In this document: positions 1 through 9,393 of the stretch, one piece after another
Layout: every line of letters starts with the position of its first letter
How positions within the stretch are numbered: position 1 is the first letter of the stretch
Assembly (NCBI GenBank): GCA_004431415.1
Contig: QPMI01000426.1
Location: forward strand, 1-25,491
Direction: 5' to 3'
DNA length: 25,491 nucleotides
Source of the DNA: Cyanophora paradoxa
Taxonomy: Eukaryota; Glaucocystophyceae; Cyanophorales; Cyanophoraceae
Made by a program: the position numbers and the translations under genes
The notes under the pieces: model-generated
The model's database searches: none
What the model saw: the letters and a program-made list of their open reading frames with translations, nothing else
What the model was told of the DNA's origin: nothing

Positions 1-1802
1 AACGAAATAGCATCTGGTAAATCAGACTTTGTAATATACAGCTCTTTAAGATCCTTTTTGAAAGGGGCGGTCAGATCTCCAATAGTAGCCGATGACCTGC
101 GACCACAATATTACAGGTGTTTGCATTCAAAGTATAAACTGTGTTCCACCTCAAAGAATTCGCCCCAAGATCGAAATTCTGTGAGAAGGGAACGATATTG
201 CTACCTTGTAAATCTCGGTAAACCTTCACTCTGGGTTTGCTATCGAATTCAGGGGTGATATAATTGATGTTAAGAGTGAAACTAATAGTAGCTTCGGAAC
301 TCAATGAGTTGTTTCGGATGATAAGTAAATTGTATGTCTCGTTAATGACAAACGAAACCTGAAACCCTGTGGAGGTGACATTTTGGATAAATGCTTTATT
401 AGATTCATTATTGTTATAGATAGGATTATAATAAGTAGTGTGATCCACCAATGAAACAGTGGGTATACGTCTCGAAACCTGTGACACCCAACTGATCCCA
501 AGTGAATGTATATGTAGGTTTGCCTACATAAGCGACATAGACCCCATTTGCGAGCTGCTGAGGGTATCCCTCGACAGTGTAGGTCTCAGTTCGCGAAACT
601 GAGCGGGAAAGGTTGCTATTAAGTCGTTGTAGCTGATCAGAGCTCTCTCATCAGTGGGTATTTGATTGGGTCGGAGTGAGTGATTTAATGGAAGGATTAA
701 ATTGGAGGCAAACATGGAAACTCCATGCATCTCTGACCATCTCAGATTCGACAAACCAACTCGGTATGTGTTATCAGTCGCGGGGTAAATGTTCCTTTTC
801 GATAGAATATGGGCTAAGGTAATTGCAAGCGCTCCATCTGCTGCAAACAGAGCATTAATTTCGGATTGCAAAGCGCGATTTCGGTTGTGTGGGTCGTGAG
901 GGTTCCATCCTGGCTGGAATCTTTGGTGTTCTTGCTCCTTTCAAACTCCAAAAACGCCTTTACAATGTCCTTGCCAAAAGATCGTTTATATTGTCTCTGG
1001 TAATGTGAACATGATCTGTTCTCAGTGCCTGTTTCTCTGTGGTAAATGCCGGAATTTCTCTGCAAATGATATAGTCGTTTTATCAAGTGCTAAGGATCTC
1101 ACATTCGGAGCATTGGCGCCAATTATATCCACAACGTTCCCATTTTCGACAATTTCTAAGGTCGGTTTCGCGGGTCTAATGTGAAAACGCCTCTGTGTTT
1201 CGGGAACCGAGTCGCTCTTCTGAATAATAAAGGATCGGTTTAGATTGCATGTGCGACATTAGTGGCGAAAAACGACTCGGAGTTAAGCGAGTTTACGTTT
1301 AGGGTATCCGTGATGTTACTTGCTGTAATATTGCTCGTCGTTAGATTACCTGCTGAGAGATCATGGACGACCTCTACCTTTGTTTTCGTGTGGATACTCC
1401 CGGCTATAAGCGTGCTATTATCCACGATTCTCATAGCTGCATTTTGGAAACCGCTCTCATCTTGAATGAAGAAGTTTAAGCGACCTCTATCGAAAGCTTT
1501 TGGGATGTTCCTACGATTATATCGCACCGTTTTCGGTAACTGACGAGTCGCCTGGATGCTGGCAACTCTGTTTCGCTCGTTATCATCAAGTAAAAAGTCG
1601 ATTCCAAGTTTATGATCCCCTTCTCGACGTTCATTAACTGCAAAGCTGCGGGTCTGCTCGGTGTTCCACTGACTGGATCTTCGCGGTCTGCATTGTAATT
1701 TATTCTGATAGACCACGAATTTCGGTGTTTACCTGGTCAGTGTCTCTATCTGCGTGTCGAATTAATTACTCGTGCATCGGGTCTCGGATTCAGGAACGAC
1801 AT
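1..1802 (-). CDS. Fibre protein, 5' part, frameshifted, runs off left edge
   Basis: This is a probable receptor-binding fibre of at least 600 residues. I chose the start at 1802 (MSFLNPRPDARV) because the right-hand fibre gene also begins MSF and both lie exactly 43 bp from the divergent patatin gene. The N-terminal part (FFIQDESGFQNAAMRI, about 1400-1500) matches the right-hand fibre (VQDEQGKQNTALRI). Further on, NLTTSNITASNITDTLNVNS and the repeats LSNLRWSEMHGVSMFASN and LGANSLRWNTVYTLNAN have the look of phage tail-fibre stalk repeats (G-x-RW-x-x-V/MY/H). The frame shifts near 1720, 1250, 1030, 880, 500 and 100; the last frame stays open to base 1. Role as a fibre is inferred from repeats and context. 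Confidence 0.65.
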
Positions 1803-1845
1803 CCTCTTTATAAACAAGAAGATATATAAGAAGTATATTAAGATA
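1803..1845. promoter_or_regulatory. Divergent promoter between fibre and patatin genes (left)
   Basis: Only 43 bp separate the start codons of the fibre (-) and patatin (+) genes. The gap contains TTTATAAAC and ATATATAAG, TATA-like on either strand. The right block has a gap of the same length at the same place. Confidence 0.5.
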
Positions 1846-3318
1846 ATGAAGACCGTTCTCGCTTTGAGTGGAGGGGGTCGCGCGGAATAATCGAGGCTGC
1901 TATACTGGCACAGATTGAAGCACAAACAGGTAAACGAATCCAACAGCTATTCGACTGCTTGCGGGAACATCCACAGGTGGATTAATCGCGCTCCTATTGA
2001 ATATCAAGGAACCGATGGCGCCCCTAAATATACTGCTACTGATATTCTGGCGCTCTACAAAGCGAAGCTACCGCTGATTTTCGCAAATCCACGAGTGCTT
2101 ACATCGATTGTACAGCGCCCAAGTACGAAGCAACTAACTTAGAAGCGGTGGCTCTCGAACTCTGCGGCTCAGCGACCATGGCGGATCTCTATAAACCCAC
2201 CATCGTGACTGCGTTCGACACGGTCTTAATGTCCCCCGTTTTTATTTCAAGCAACGATGAAGATATTAATGGGATGCTTGTGCGCGATGCTGCAAGGGCT
2301 ACCTCGGCTGCTCCGACCTATTTCGAGCCGAAACAAGTCACAGTCGCCGGAGAACATATTGTTTAATCGATGGTTGCATGAGCGGAATAATTCGCCCGGG
2401 ATCTGTGGCTACACGTTCGCCCGCACTTTATTCGGAAACTCATGCAGGAGGAGCTTATCGTGGTTTCGATTACGGCGGGTCACGTCAAGACTCTGATAAG
2501 GCGACAGCTGGATATTCGTACGACACTATGAAAATTGGGGGATCGTGCAATGGATGCTAAGCGCGACAGGATCGCCAATTCTCAGCATGTTCTTAGAGTC
2601 GAGCGATCTAACGCCCACGTAAAGCTGCTGGAACTTTTACCCAGAAACGATGATCAGAATTACGATCGCTACTATAAGCTGAGCGTTCCTTTACCGAAAG
2701 ATAAAATGACCCTCGATACTATCACAACGAGTCACCTGCAATATTTGGAAACGGAAGCGCTCGCCTTTGTTTCCGCACAGCAAACGTATTTTAATGCGAT
2801 GTATTCAGTGCTGACATGAATATCTCAGAGGCGTGTTCCATAATTAATCTGTCGGGTGCACAGATGTAAGCGCACCCCGGAGTCTAACTGGGTGCCGCTC
2901 GATAATAGCGCCTTTATTGCGGAATTCGGCACAGCCTCAATGCCCGCTGGTCGAATGCCACGGGTGGGTGGGATTTACAAACCCGCCGCAAGGTAGTAGG
3001 TCGGAGGCAATTATTTACGCATCGATTTCCCGCGTCTGTTTATGCTTTCCTCTATAAAAATGAAGCCGGCTGCGAATGGAAACTATATTAAAACGTTTGA
3101 GATCGATTAACAGCTTACTCCCGGAGTTTCTGCGCTTGTTACATACACAGAAGCCGCGCGACGAGAGTGTTTACCAATGCGAATCAAATAGCGGAAGTGC
3201 GGATCCCGACGAACATTTCTTAGCGAACCCGAGATCTGTGAGAACCCTCGTAATCTGGGTGCTCACGACGAATATTGCTTCGGCATGCCGAATAGATTTC
3301 GAGGGCTACTATGTGTGA
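1846..3318 (+). CDS. Patatin-like phospholipase with C-terminal discoidin-like domain (left copy, frameshifted)
   Basis: This is a patatin-like (PNPLA) lipid acyl hydrolase of about 490 residues. It starts MKTVLALSGGG, the oxyanion-hole loop. The nucleophile motif GTSTGG is readable near 1965-1985. LPLIFANPR (about 2070-2097) and ARATSAAPTYF (about 2290-2322) match the right copy. The catalytic-aspartate site reads DGC (about 2370) where most relatives have DGA or DGG. NYDRYYKLSVPLPKD (about 2660-2700) is also shared. After 2830 the frames break often, but SNWVPLDNSAF and the end CRIDFEGYYV align with the discoidin-like tail of the right copy. At least eight frameshifts interrupt it. The fold is well supported; activity is unknown. 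Minor capsid 1 converges on its 3' end. Confidence 0.75.
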
Positions 3319-4191
3319 CTTCCTTCGGTCGTTGCGCGCTGACGAGACAGCGCTTAGTCGGTATCACTTCGAGCTGGAACGAGAATGAGAGACCGTTTAT
3401 ATTCCGCAACAGAGCCCCGCCATTTTCGAAGCGAAATTGTTGAGGCGATCTAAATCGAGTTGCGATGTGACATTTACGAAAGGGATGCTTGCGCTCGTTC
3501 GTGGTAAAGGAATATCTACCAAAGTCCGAATTCATCTGAATTCGCAATAGATAGGAGTCGTCGACATTGTTTTGTCTACCTGTAACCGCTGCGATTTGGT
3601 AACGGGCGGAGCTCTTCGATATCAAGGTAAATATATGGAATCGCATTAAAGTCGACCATTTTCGGGCATATAATCGCGTAGCGACTGGGGTAATCTCTGA
3701 GTGGAACCGTCACTGGTTCTGTTTGCTGGCGTAAACCACTCCGGGTTCTATGCCGAGACAATCACAGAGCTCCTGGTCTGAGGACTCTAATGTAAACGGG
3801 CTGTTTGGAGACGAGAACACGAAGCGGTTAGTAGATAGAGCGAGAGAATAGGAAACCGGGAAGAGACCGAGTGGATTAAAGAACCGCCTGAAAACCGAGT
3901 AAAGCATCCCTGTTTAAAGCTCTCTCTTCGGATATCGTTCGTTATCAGCATCGACGTAATAATAGTCGTTTACGCTGGAATCGGTGCTATCATTTTGGAT
4001 GCGGGAATTACTGTGGGCTCTTCGTTCAGAAGCGTTATAGTTATTGTCTGATCGGGCGGAACAACATAAGAGCTATTAGGAATCTCAGCTGATAGCACAC
4101 GAAATCGTCGTACATTATTAAGGCGCGTTTTCAAGTGCAGCACGCCGTTTTCAAGGTCTCTACTGTCGCAATTTATTGTTATTCTTTTCAT
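3263..4191 (-). CDS. Minor capsid-like protein 1 (left copy, frameshifted)
   Basis: This is the left counterpart of the gene at 21607-22537. It starts MKRITINCDSRD, and FRVLSAEIPNSSYVV parallels CRVLYAEIPNSIYNS there. Later segments line up in order: YSLALSTNRFVF, then AIPYIYLDIEEL (right: QYLYMHIKEL), and near the end NGLSFSFQLEVI (right: NGIDNSFQLEFI). Frames change near 3970, 3900, 3730, 3620 and 3470, so the 3' end is approximate; one frame stops at 3263 inside the patatin 3' end. The N-terminal S-R-D plus V-L-A-E-IPNS pattern and the C-terminal D-x-NG-x-x-x-SFQLE pattern resemble penton or minor-capsid proteins of small DJR viruses. That assignment comes from pattern and position, not a search. 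Confidence 0.6.
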
Positions 4192-4207
4192 AATCTATTA
4201 TAGTAAG
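4192..4207. promoter_or_regulatory. 16-bp divergent promoter of the two minor capsid genes (left)
   Basis: The start codons of minor capsid 1 (-) and 2 (+) are only 16 bp apart. The gap reads AATCTATTATAGTAAG. TATAGTRAA-like tracts sit just before several other start codons (7607, 9930), so the transcription signal probably overlaps the leader. Confidence 0.4.
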
Positions 4208-5131
4208 ATGAAAGAATACCTGAGCTTTTCGAGCGATGATCGCGACGAGGAGTTCACACAGCCAAACAAGTATGTAGTGACATTACCCCGTCGCTATGAC
4301 AACGTAAAATCGGTGCGCCTGGTGCAGGCAACGGTTCCAAATGTTCTATCGACCGTGACAAACGATATAGACGCCACTGGTGCAACCATTGAGCGCATGG
4401 AACTCTATTTCTCGGTCACAGCTTCGGATTCCGGATTCGTGACCATCACAATCCCCAAAGGATTTTACACCAAAGACGACCTTGCCGCAAAAGTCACAGA
4501 AAAGCTCGAAGCAGCTCGCCTTTCAGATTTCGGTGGAAAATATATTAAATGCCGCTATAATACTACTTCAAAGATCTATGAGTTTTTCAGTGATAGTAAT
4601 TTCTGGTTCAAGTTCTCTCAGGCTTCCGAAGCCACACTCAGAAAATCCAGTAATCGCAAAGCAATCGCTAAGAAACTCGCAATATTCGGTTTCAAAGATA
4701 TTCAGCTATATGTTTACGAGACATTTACCCCTCTTGCAAGCGATACATTCCTTGTATTCAATCCTGGATCGGGGACTGTGACACTTAATCGACGCATTCG
4801 CGGCTATACTCGTGGAGATGAGACCCCGGCTGCAATGATCTGGCTATATATTGACGAATTCGCGCCGTTTATTCGCTCAGTCAACAAGCACGTCGACGGT
4901 TATTTCATGCGCATTCCAATCCCACAGGAACTCGAACATGGTGATATCTACCACTTCGACACGTCACTACTGTGCCTCTCGTTCGCGAATTCGCGAATTA
5001 AAATCTTTCGACCGCCTCACGATTAAACTCATCGACCATGATGGCGCTCTCTTAGATTTCGGGTTTGGGCGCATTATTTCACTTTTGAAATCGAAACCTA
5101 CGACGCACCGCCCGAAATGAATTTCTACTAA
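4208..5131 (+). CDS. Minor capsid-like protein 2 (left copy)
   Basis: About 307 residues, beginning MKEYLSFSSDDRDEEF, followed by YVVTLPRRYDNVKSVRLVQA. This is the same N-terminal architecture as the right copy at 22567 (FVARLPSSYENVRAVRLVSA). The frame is open to about 5000. An extra A in a run near 5001 then shifts it, a missing base near 5058 shifts it again, and the probable true end is TAA at 5129-5131. The C-terminal part (FDRLTIKLIDHDGALLDF, then YFTFEIETYD) matches the right copy's FSVDIVNAVNEPIDFEG and LTFEIRY. It lies 44 bp before the capsid gene, same strand. I infer a minor capsid or penton role; the precise position in the virion cannot be told. Confidence 0.65.
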
Positions 5132-5175
5132 GCCCTTAAATTATTTCTGATCCAAAGATAAGAGAAGAAACGCTC

Positions 5176-6485
5176 ATGGAGACTAACAGCCAATTCAGCG
5201 CCCAACGCTGAAATCTATGCTCACCACCGATGACTACAAGGATTATTTCCTAAACAAGTCGCTGGTCATTGGAACGTCCTCTGGCACTAAGCCACTTCGA
5301 GTTCTGGTCGCCCCCGACACTGAGCCACCCAGCGCTCTCGGCAACCGAGTTGTCTTCAAAATCCCCCGCTACCATTTCCTGAATGGTCTCGCGCTGCAAC
5401 TCGATCTTAACCCGATCACCCTCACTGATCTCACGAATGGTGTCGCTGGAACTACTGGCTACCTTCGCGTTATTGGATCGCTAATTGAGCGCATCGAAAT
5501 CTCTCACGCTTCATTCCGCTACGTTGTCCCAGAGGATTTCGTCACCCAGTATTTTCTACTGATGACCGAACAGGGCGAACTCGATAAGAAACTTCGCTAT
5601 GTGGGTGGTCTTGTCGGAACCGCTGGTAACACTGTCGGTGGAACCTACGAAATCGATTTACCTCTCCTTTCGAGAAGGCGATGTTCCCACTTTGCGCTCT
5701 GAACTCTGAGATCGTGGTCGAAATCGAATTCAAGGCGATTGGTGATGGTATCATTGAGGATGTAAACAATGTTGGCAATATTTCGGTCGTAAACAGTGGT
5801 GCTTCCCTTCAAGTGCTGAAACCCCGCATTATCTGCAAGGTCGTAAATGCCGATGAGGCGGTTGTATCTGAGACCATTGCCCGTGTAAAATCGACTGGTA
5901 TCGCGATCCCCTACAACGAAATCGGTTTCCTCCACACAGATTTCCAGCCGACCGCCTCCGGTTCGCGAGTCAATCTCTCGCAACTCACAGGTGCGGGTCT
6001 CATCCACACTCTCGTATTCTCTGTGCGCCAAAACGCGAAGACGAAGGTGAACAACGGAACTCTCTCGGTTCTGGCTCCTCGTGCACTCCGAACCAACGCT
6101 GTAAGCTTCTATGTGGAACTCAACAATAACGCCTCTACTCGAATACTTCGCTTCCTCTCATGATTGCCGCGACCGAACTTCAAGATAAATATAATTCGGC
6201 GATTTTCACCGAGAGCACAAGCTACCCGGCTCTCTCTGGCATTTACTTCGGTGCTGGAAACGGAAAGGCGTCGCTTCTCAACCAAGAGAACACGGGCTAC
6301 ATCGATGCCACAGGCACATCGGCGTTCGATCTGGTCTTCGAATTCAATGGTGTCACAGCGGTGGAGTCGGTAATGAGGAGTGGTATGCGGGCTCCGCTTT
6401 CCAGAAGATGCAAATTCAGTGCATTGCGCTCGCTCATAACATAATGATAATTGGCGCCGACGGAATCAGGCGTGTGAGTAGCTAA
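5176..6485 (+). CDS. Putative major capsid protein (left copy, four single-base shifts)
   Basis: About 436 residues, the length expected of a short double-jelly-roll capsid protein. I place the start at 5176 (METNSQF) rather than 5217 because LKSMLTTDDYKDYFLNKSL then aligns with the right copy's LKEALTTPEEAKAFFLDNSL. Shared landmarks: GNRVVFKIPRYHF, IERIEISHASFRYVVPEDF, TGIAIPYNEIGFL, SRVNLSQL, and the end IMIIGADGIRRV (right: YIILDKDGLRRI). Each frame change, near 5206, 5667, 6131 and 6367, can be explained by one missing base. There are no nonsense codons apart from these shifts. Beta-rich sequence, length, two copies and the adjoining minor capsid and ATPase genes support the call; the fold itself was not tested. 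Confidence 0.7.
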
Positions 6486-6497
6486 GGAATTCGTGCG

Positions 6498-6521
6498 ATT
6501 ACCACATTCAGTCTTATTTTT
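6498..6521 (+). repeat. 24-bp direct repeat, copy 1 (upstream of nuclease gene)
   Basis: Begins ATTACCACATTCAGTC. It recurs at 7561-7584 with 23 of 24 bases identical, so the nuclease gene is flanked by direct copies. It could be a promoter element serving the nuclease and ATPase genes, a 3'-end signal, or a duplication footprint. Confidence 0.7.
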
Positions 6522-6571
6522 ACAACATTTTCATCGTTTTGGAAATTCCCAGTAAGAGATACCCACAAAAA

Positions 6572-6581
6572 GCATTTAAAG
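6572..6581 (+). promoter_or_regulatory. GCATTTAAAG motif upstream of left nuclease gene
   Basis: GCATTTAAAG lies 42 bp before the ATG at 6614. The same 10 bases lie 51 bp before the right nuclease gene (25019-25028), although flanking DNA has diverged. A related GCATTTAAGG lies at 10419-10428. Confidence 0.4.
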
Positions 6582-6613
6582 ACAAGACAACAATCAGTAT
6601 ATTAAGAAACAAG

Positions 6614-7561
6614 ATGACTCCCGCTCTGACTCACGATCAATTCGTAGCTCGGTCTCAGGAAAGATTCCCAGGTAAATTTGCATATGAGAAGGCGAAGTAT
6701 AAAACATACTGCTTCGACAAGGTCACTTTGATTTGTCTGACATGTAACACAGAATTCGAATGTCTGCCTTCAAACCATTTGAAAAAAGGTGGATATGGAG
6801 GGTGTCCCGAATGTTGCAAGGTCATGCTTCACAATGATAGAGTCACTCCAAAGGACTTGTTTTTGGAGCGAGCTCGATCAGTGCATGGAGACCAATACGA
6901 TTATGACTTGACGAATTACAGAAACTGTCGATCTAAGATTTCTATTCACTGCAAACAGTGCGGACACGACTTTGAGAAGACTGTGTGTAAGGTTGTGCGA
7001 AGCGAAGGATGCCCGAAGTGTAGTTTCAAAGCGAAATGCAAGAAAAGAAGTAAGCCACTCGATATATTTTTGAGCGAAGTCAGTGAAGTTCATGGAGATC
7101 TTTATGACTATTCAGCAACAGAATACACAAACAAACGCACACCAGTTACCATTAAATGCAAGAAATGTAGCTCAAAGTTTTCATGCCTACCACAGAATCA
7201 TCTACGGGGGACTGGTTGCCCCCGCTGCAAATTTTCGAAAGGAGAAATCGCCGTTGAACAAGTCTTGAAGTCTTTGGAGCTTACATTTAAACAACAGCAC
7301 CGTTTTGCAAACTGCAAAAATAAAAACACGCTTCCTTTCGACTTTTACATTCCTTCATTGAAGATTGCAATTGAGTATGACGGGCGCTTACATTATGAGC
7401 CGGTCGATTACTTTGGGGGTCAGGAGAGATTAGATACGATTCGGCTTCATGATGGCATAAAGAACCGCTACTGCGAAGCTAACAACATTAAGCTCCTCCG
7501 CATACCATACACTGAAACTGATATTAAAGGTTGCATTGAGCGCTTCCTCTCATCGCTCTAA
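6614..7561 (+). CDS. Zinc-ribbon (DUF723-like) PD-(D/E)XK endonuclease
   Basis: An intact 315-residue protein. Three tandem modules of about 60 residues follow the DUF723-like pattern HGxxYDY...VxIxCxxC...GCPxC; module 1 has C41, C44, C64 and C67. Modules 2 and 3 carry HGDQYDY and HGDLYDY. The C-terminal ~105 residues form a Vsr/DUF559-like nuclease: SKGEIAVEQVL, LPFDFYIPSLKIAIEYDG, LHYEP, FGG, KNRYC and LLRIPY. The E of GE, D of PFDFY and E of IEYDG are the likely catalytic acids. An upstream in-frame TTG at 6539 is possible, but ATG 6614 matches the right copy's start. Such proteins often act as homing-type or resolving nucleases. Its place after the capsid gene is the same in both blocks. 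Confidence 0.85.
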   Translation: MTPALTHDQFVARSQERFPGKFAYEKAKYKTYCFDKVTLICLTCNTEFECLPSNHLKKGGYGGCPECCKVMLHNDRVTPKDLFLERARSVHGDQYDYDLTNYRNCRSKISIHCKQCGHDFEKTVCKVVRSEGCPKCSFKAKCKKRSKPLDIFLSEVSEVHGDLYDYSATEYTNKRTPVTIKCKKCSSKFSCLPQNHLRGTGCPRCKFSKGEIAVEQVLKSLELTFKQQHRFANCKNKNTLPFDFYIPSLKIAIEYDGRLHYEPVDYFGGQERLDTIRLHDGIKNRYCEANNIKLLRIPYTETDIKGCIERFLSSL

Positions 7562-7584
7562 TTACCACACTCAGTCTTATTTTT
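7561..7584 (+). repeat. 24-bp direct repeat, copy 2 (upstream of ATPase gene)
   Basis: Differs at one base from 6498-6521. It begins at the last base of the nuclease stop codon and ends 22 bp before the ATPase start, followed by TTTTTATAGTGAAAGA. Confidence 0.7.
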
Positions 7585-7606
7585 CTATTGTTTTTATAGT
7601 GAAAGA

Positions 7607-8473
7607 ATGCAAAAAGGGACGACGCCCATGGATCTCGAAGAATGGAACCCGAAACAAAGGGTGAAACTTCCCGCACGATTTCTCCTATTGGCGAAAACCA
7701 ATTGTGGTAAATCGGTATTCTTAAAGTGGCTGATCAAAGAACTCGAAGACCAGATCTCGTATGTTCTGGTTTTCTGTCCTACGAGTTTTAACGGTTTCTG
7801 GGGTCAAATAACAGACGAAGTGCATGATACCTGGAAACCGGAATATGTAGAGTCGATCATAGAAGCCCGCAAAAAAGCCATCATCGCGGGTAAGAAACCA
7901 AAGAATATTCTCATCGTACTCGACGATTGTTTGGAGTCCGGAACTATCGATCTTTCGCGCGATCATTTGCTAAATAAATTGATGGCGCAAGGTCGTCATA
8001 CGTTTTGTTCCGTGGCTTTAATATCGCAGAAACTAACAAAACTTTCAACGATCATTCGCAGCAATGCGGAGTATATCATATTCCTAAGCTGGTCAAACAT
8101 GCGAGAGTTTGAAGCATATCACGAGGAATTCGGGAACATGGATAAGGAGAGTTTCAAGCGCATGTTCCAAGAATTCTGTCATAGCTACCAAGCGATCATT
8201 CACGATAATACCGGGTATTCTGTGCGATGGTGGGTCGAAAAAGCCGATATGATCGATGACCACCCGTTTACTAAATTCCACAAGCGGGCGGCTTTTGAAG
8301 AAAAGAAGCGCAAACAGCAAGAGGAGCAAGCTACAAAACCGCCGCCTGTCAAAGATTCGACAACTGTCTGTAAAACTTTATCCAAATTTGAACGTGAGCT
8401 TGAAGGTATCCCCAAACTTTCCCAAATTTCGCCTAAGAAAAAGAAAATGTTAATCAAATGTAAGAGAAGATAA
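7607..8473 (+). CDS. A32-like (FtsK-HerA) genome packaging ATPase
   Basis: An intact 288-residue P-loop ATPase of the viral packaging type, which would drive DNA into the preformed capsid. Walker A is AKTNCGKS (residues 29-36), with Ala in place of the usual first Gly. Walker B is ILIVLDD (102-108). The block GRHTFCSVALISQK (130-143) has the conserved arginine and the SQ sensor typical of the A32/HerA family, followed by SNAEYIIFLSWSN. A lysine-rich tail follows (about 220-288). A second possible start is ATG 7628, but the family needs only the region from residue 20 onward. The next gene begins 2 bp after its stop. The right block is cut before its ATPase would appear. Confidence 0.9.
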   Translation: MQKGTTPMDLEEWNPKQRVKLPARFLLLAKTNCGKSVFLKWLIKELEDQISYVLVFCPTSFNGFWGQITDEVHDTWKPEYVESIIEARKKAIIAGKKPKNILIVLDDCLESGTIDLSRDHLLNKLMAQGRHTFCSVALISQKLTKLSTIIRSNAEYIIFLSWSNMREFEAYHEEFGNMDKESFKRMFQEFCHSYQAIIHDNTGYSVRWWVEKADMIDDHPFTKFHKRAAFEEKKRKQQEEQATKPPPVKDSTTVCKTLSKFERELEGIPKLSQISPKKKKMLIKCKRR

Positions 8474-8475
8474 TC

Positions 8476-9159
8476 ATGGTCTACCGAAAGAAGCCTCAAA
8501 CCCTACAAGCGGTCGCTTCTGGTAATCCTAATCGCGGACTTGAAGAGTCTGGATTAACGTCGGGTGGCGGTCTCGAAATGCCCGAATATCTTGTAGACAC
8601 TTCGCCAGAAGAGGTCGCCAAGCAAGAGGCAATTATTGCGGGTGCCACCGCGGACAAGGGCAACCAAGATAGCGGTAAACGCCAAATGGAGGATTTAGCT
8701 ACTGTAAAACCACAGATTGGAGGCGGCTCTGTTGATGAAGCAACCGACAAAGTACTCAAAGCGCAAGTTGTTGCAAGCCAGCACAAGACACAAGACGTCC
8801 CGAAAGCCGCCGAAACCGAGCTTAAAAAGCGCGGATCCTATCAAAAACACACTGTTCCAGTCGACGTTGTCATGAGCTTCGAAGAGAAAGTGCGAGATCT
8901 TGAAATGAAAGTGTCAAACTACGAGAAATGGATGCAAGATTATAACGAACGCAAGAAATTAAAGGGGCTCGTAAAGAAAGAGATCTCGAAACTCGGATTA
9001 AAGCAAAAAGTCGACGTAGAGGAGATTAAAAAGGAGGAAAAGACAGATGCGCAAGCCGTGACTCGTCAGCAATCGGTCGCCCCGCAATATGCTCACATAG
9101 TGCCGACTGCACCAGCGAATTTCGCGGCAATGCTCGGTGGTAAACGCCATATTCGTTAA
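8476..9159 (+). CDS. Unknown coiled-coil protein downstream of ATPase
   Basis: An intact 227-residue protein that I do not recognise. It is hydrophilic. Residues 1-40 are basic then Gly/Ser-rich. The middle is Ala/Lys/Glu-rich with few hydrophobics. Residues about 134-185 (FEEKVRDLEMKVSNYEKWMQ and a following Lys/Glu stretch) predict a coiled coil. The C-terminus is Ala/Pro-rich and ends GGKRHIR. It starts 2 bp after the ATPase stop, so the two are probably co-transcribed. No signal peptide or membrane segment is visible. A scaffold, internal virion or DNA-binding role would fit but is guesswork. Confidence 0.75.
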   Translation: MVYRKKPQTLQAVASGNPNRGLEESGLTSGGGLEMPEYLVDTSPEEVAKQEAIIAGATADKGNQDSGKRQMEDLATVKPQIGGGSVDEATDKVLKAQVVASQHKTQDVPKAAETELKKRGSYQKHTVPVDVVMSFEEKVRDLEMKVSNYEKWMQDYNERKKLKGLVKKEISKLGLKQKVDVEEIKKEEKTDAQAVTRQQSVAPQYAHIVPTAPANFAAMLGGKRHIR

Positions 9160-9344
9160 TGGCTGTGAATATCCGCAAGGCAAAGCTGAATCCGCCCGTA
9201 TTTAGAGCGGGTCTTAAGCGGCACGCAAGCTTGCCTCGCGCAAGCGCTATGAATGCCCTTGCAAAACGGGCATGTCGGCTCCATAAACAGCATTATAAGG
9301 TCGACCAACTCGTAGGGGAACACACGAGCAAGTAAAGCCCTCAT
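9156..9344 (-). CDS. Small Cys-containing protein, convergent
   Basis: A 62-residue ORF whose stop overlaps the stop of the gene at 8476-9159 by 4 bp, as expected in a compact viral genome. The N-terminal VFPYELVDLIMLFM loosely resembles the first helices of an F-box (P-x-ELVxxI). It is followed by CPFCKGIHSAC, a possible metal site. The end is basic. Too short for a firm family call; it could also be spurious. Confidence 0.4.
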   Translation of the reverse strand: MRALLARVFPYELVDLIMLFMEPTCPFCKGIHSACARQACVPLKTRSKYGRIQLCLADIHSH

Positions 9345-9351
9345 TCCCTTT

Positions 9352-9367
9352 TATTTTCTCCGATATT
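9352..9367 (+). promoter_or_regulatory. TATTTTCTCCG promoter-like motif, copy 1
   Basis: Reads TATTTTCTCCGATATT, 27 bp before the ATG at 9394. The 11-base core TATTTTCTCCG recurs before the next two genes. Confidence 0.55.
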
Positions 9368-9393
9368 TAATACGTTGCCCATTTGTAGGGTCG

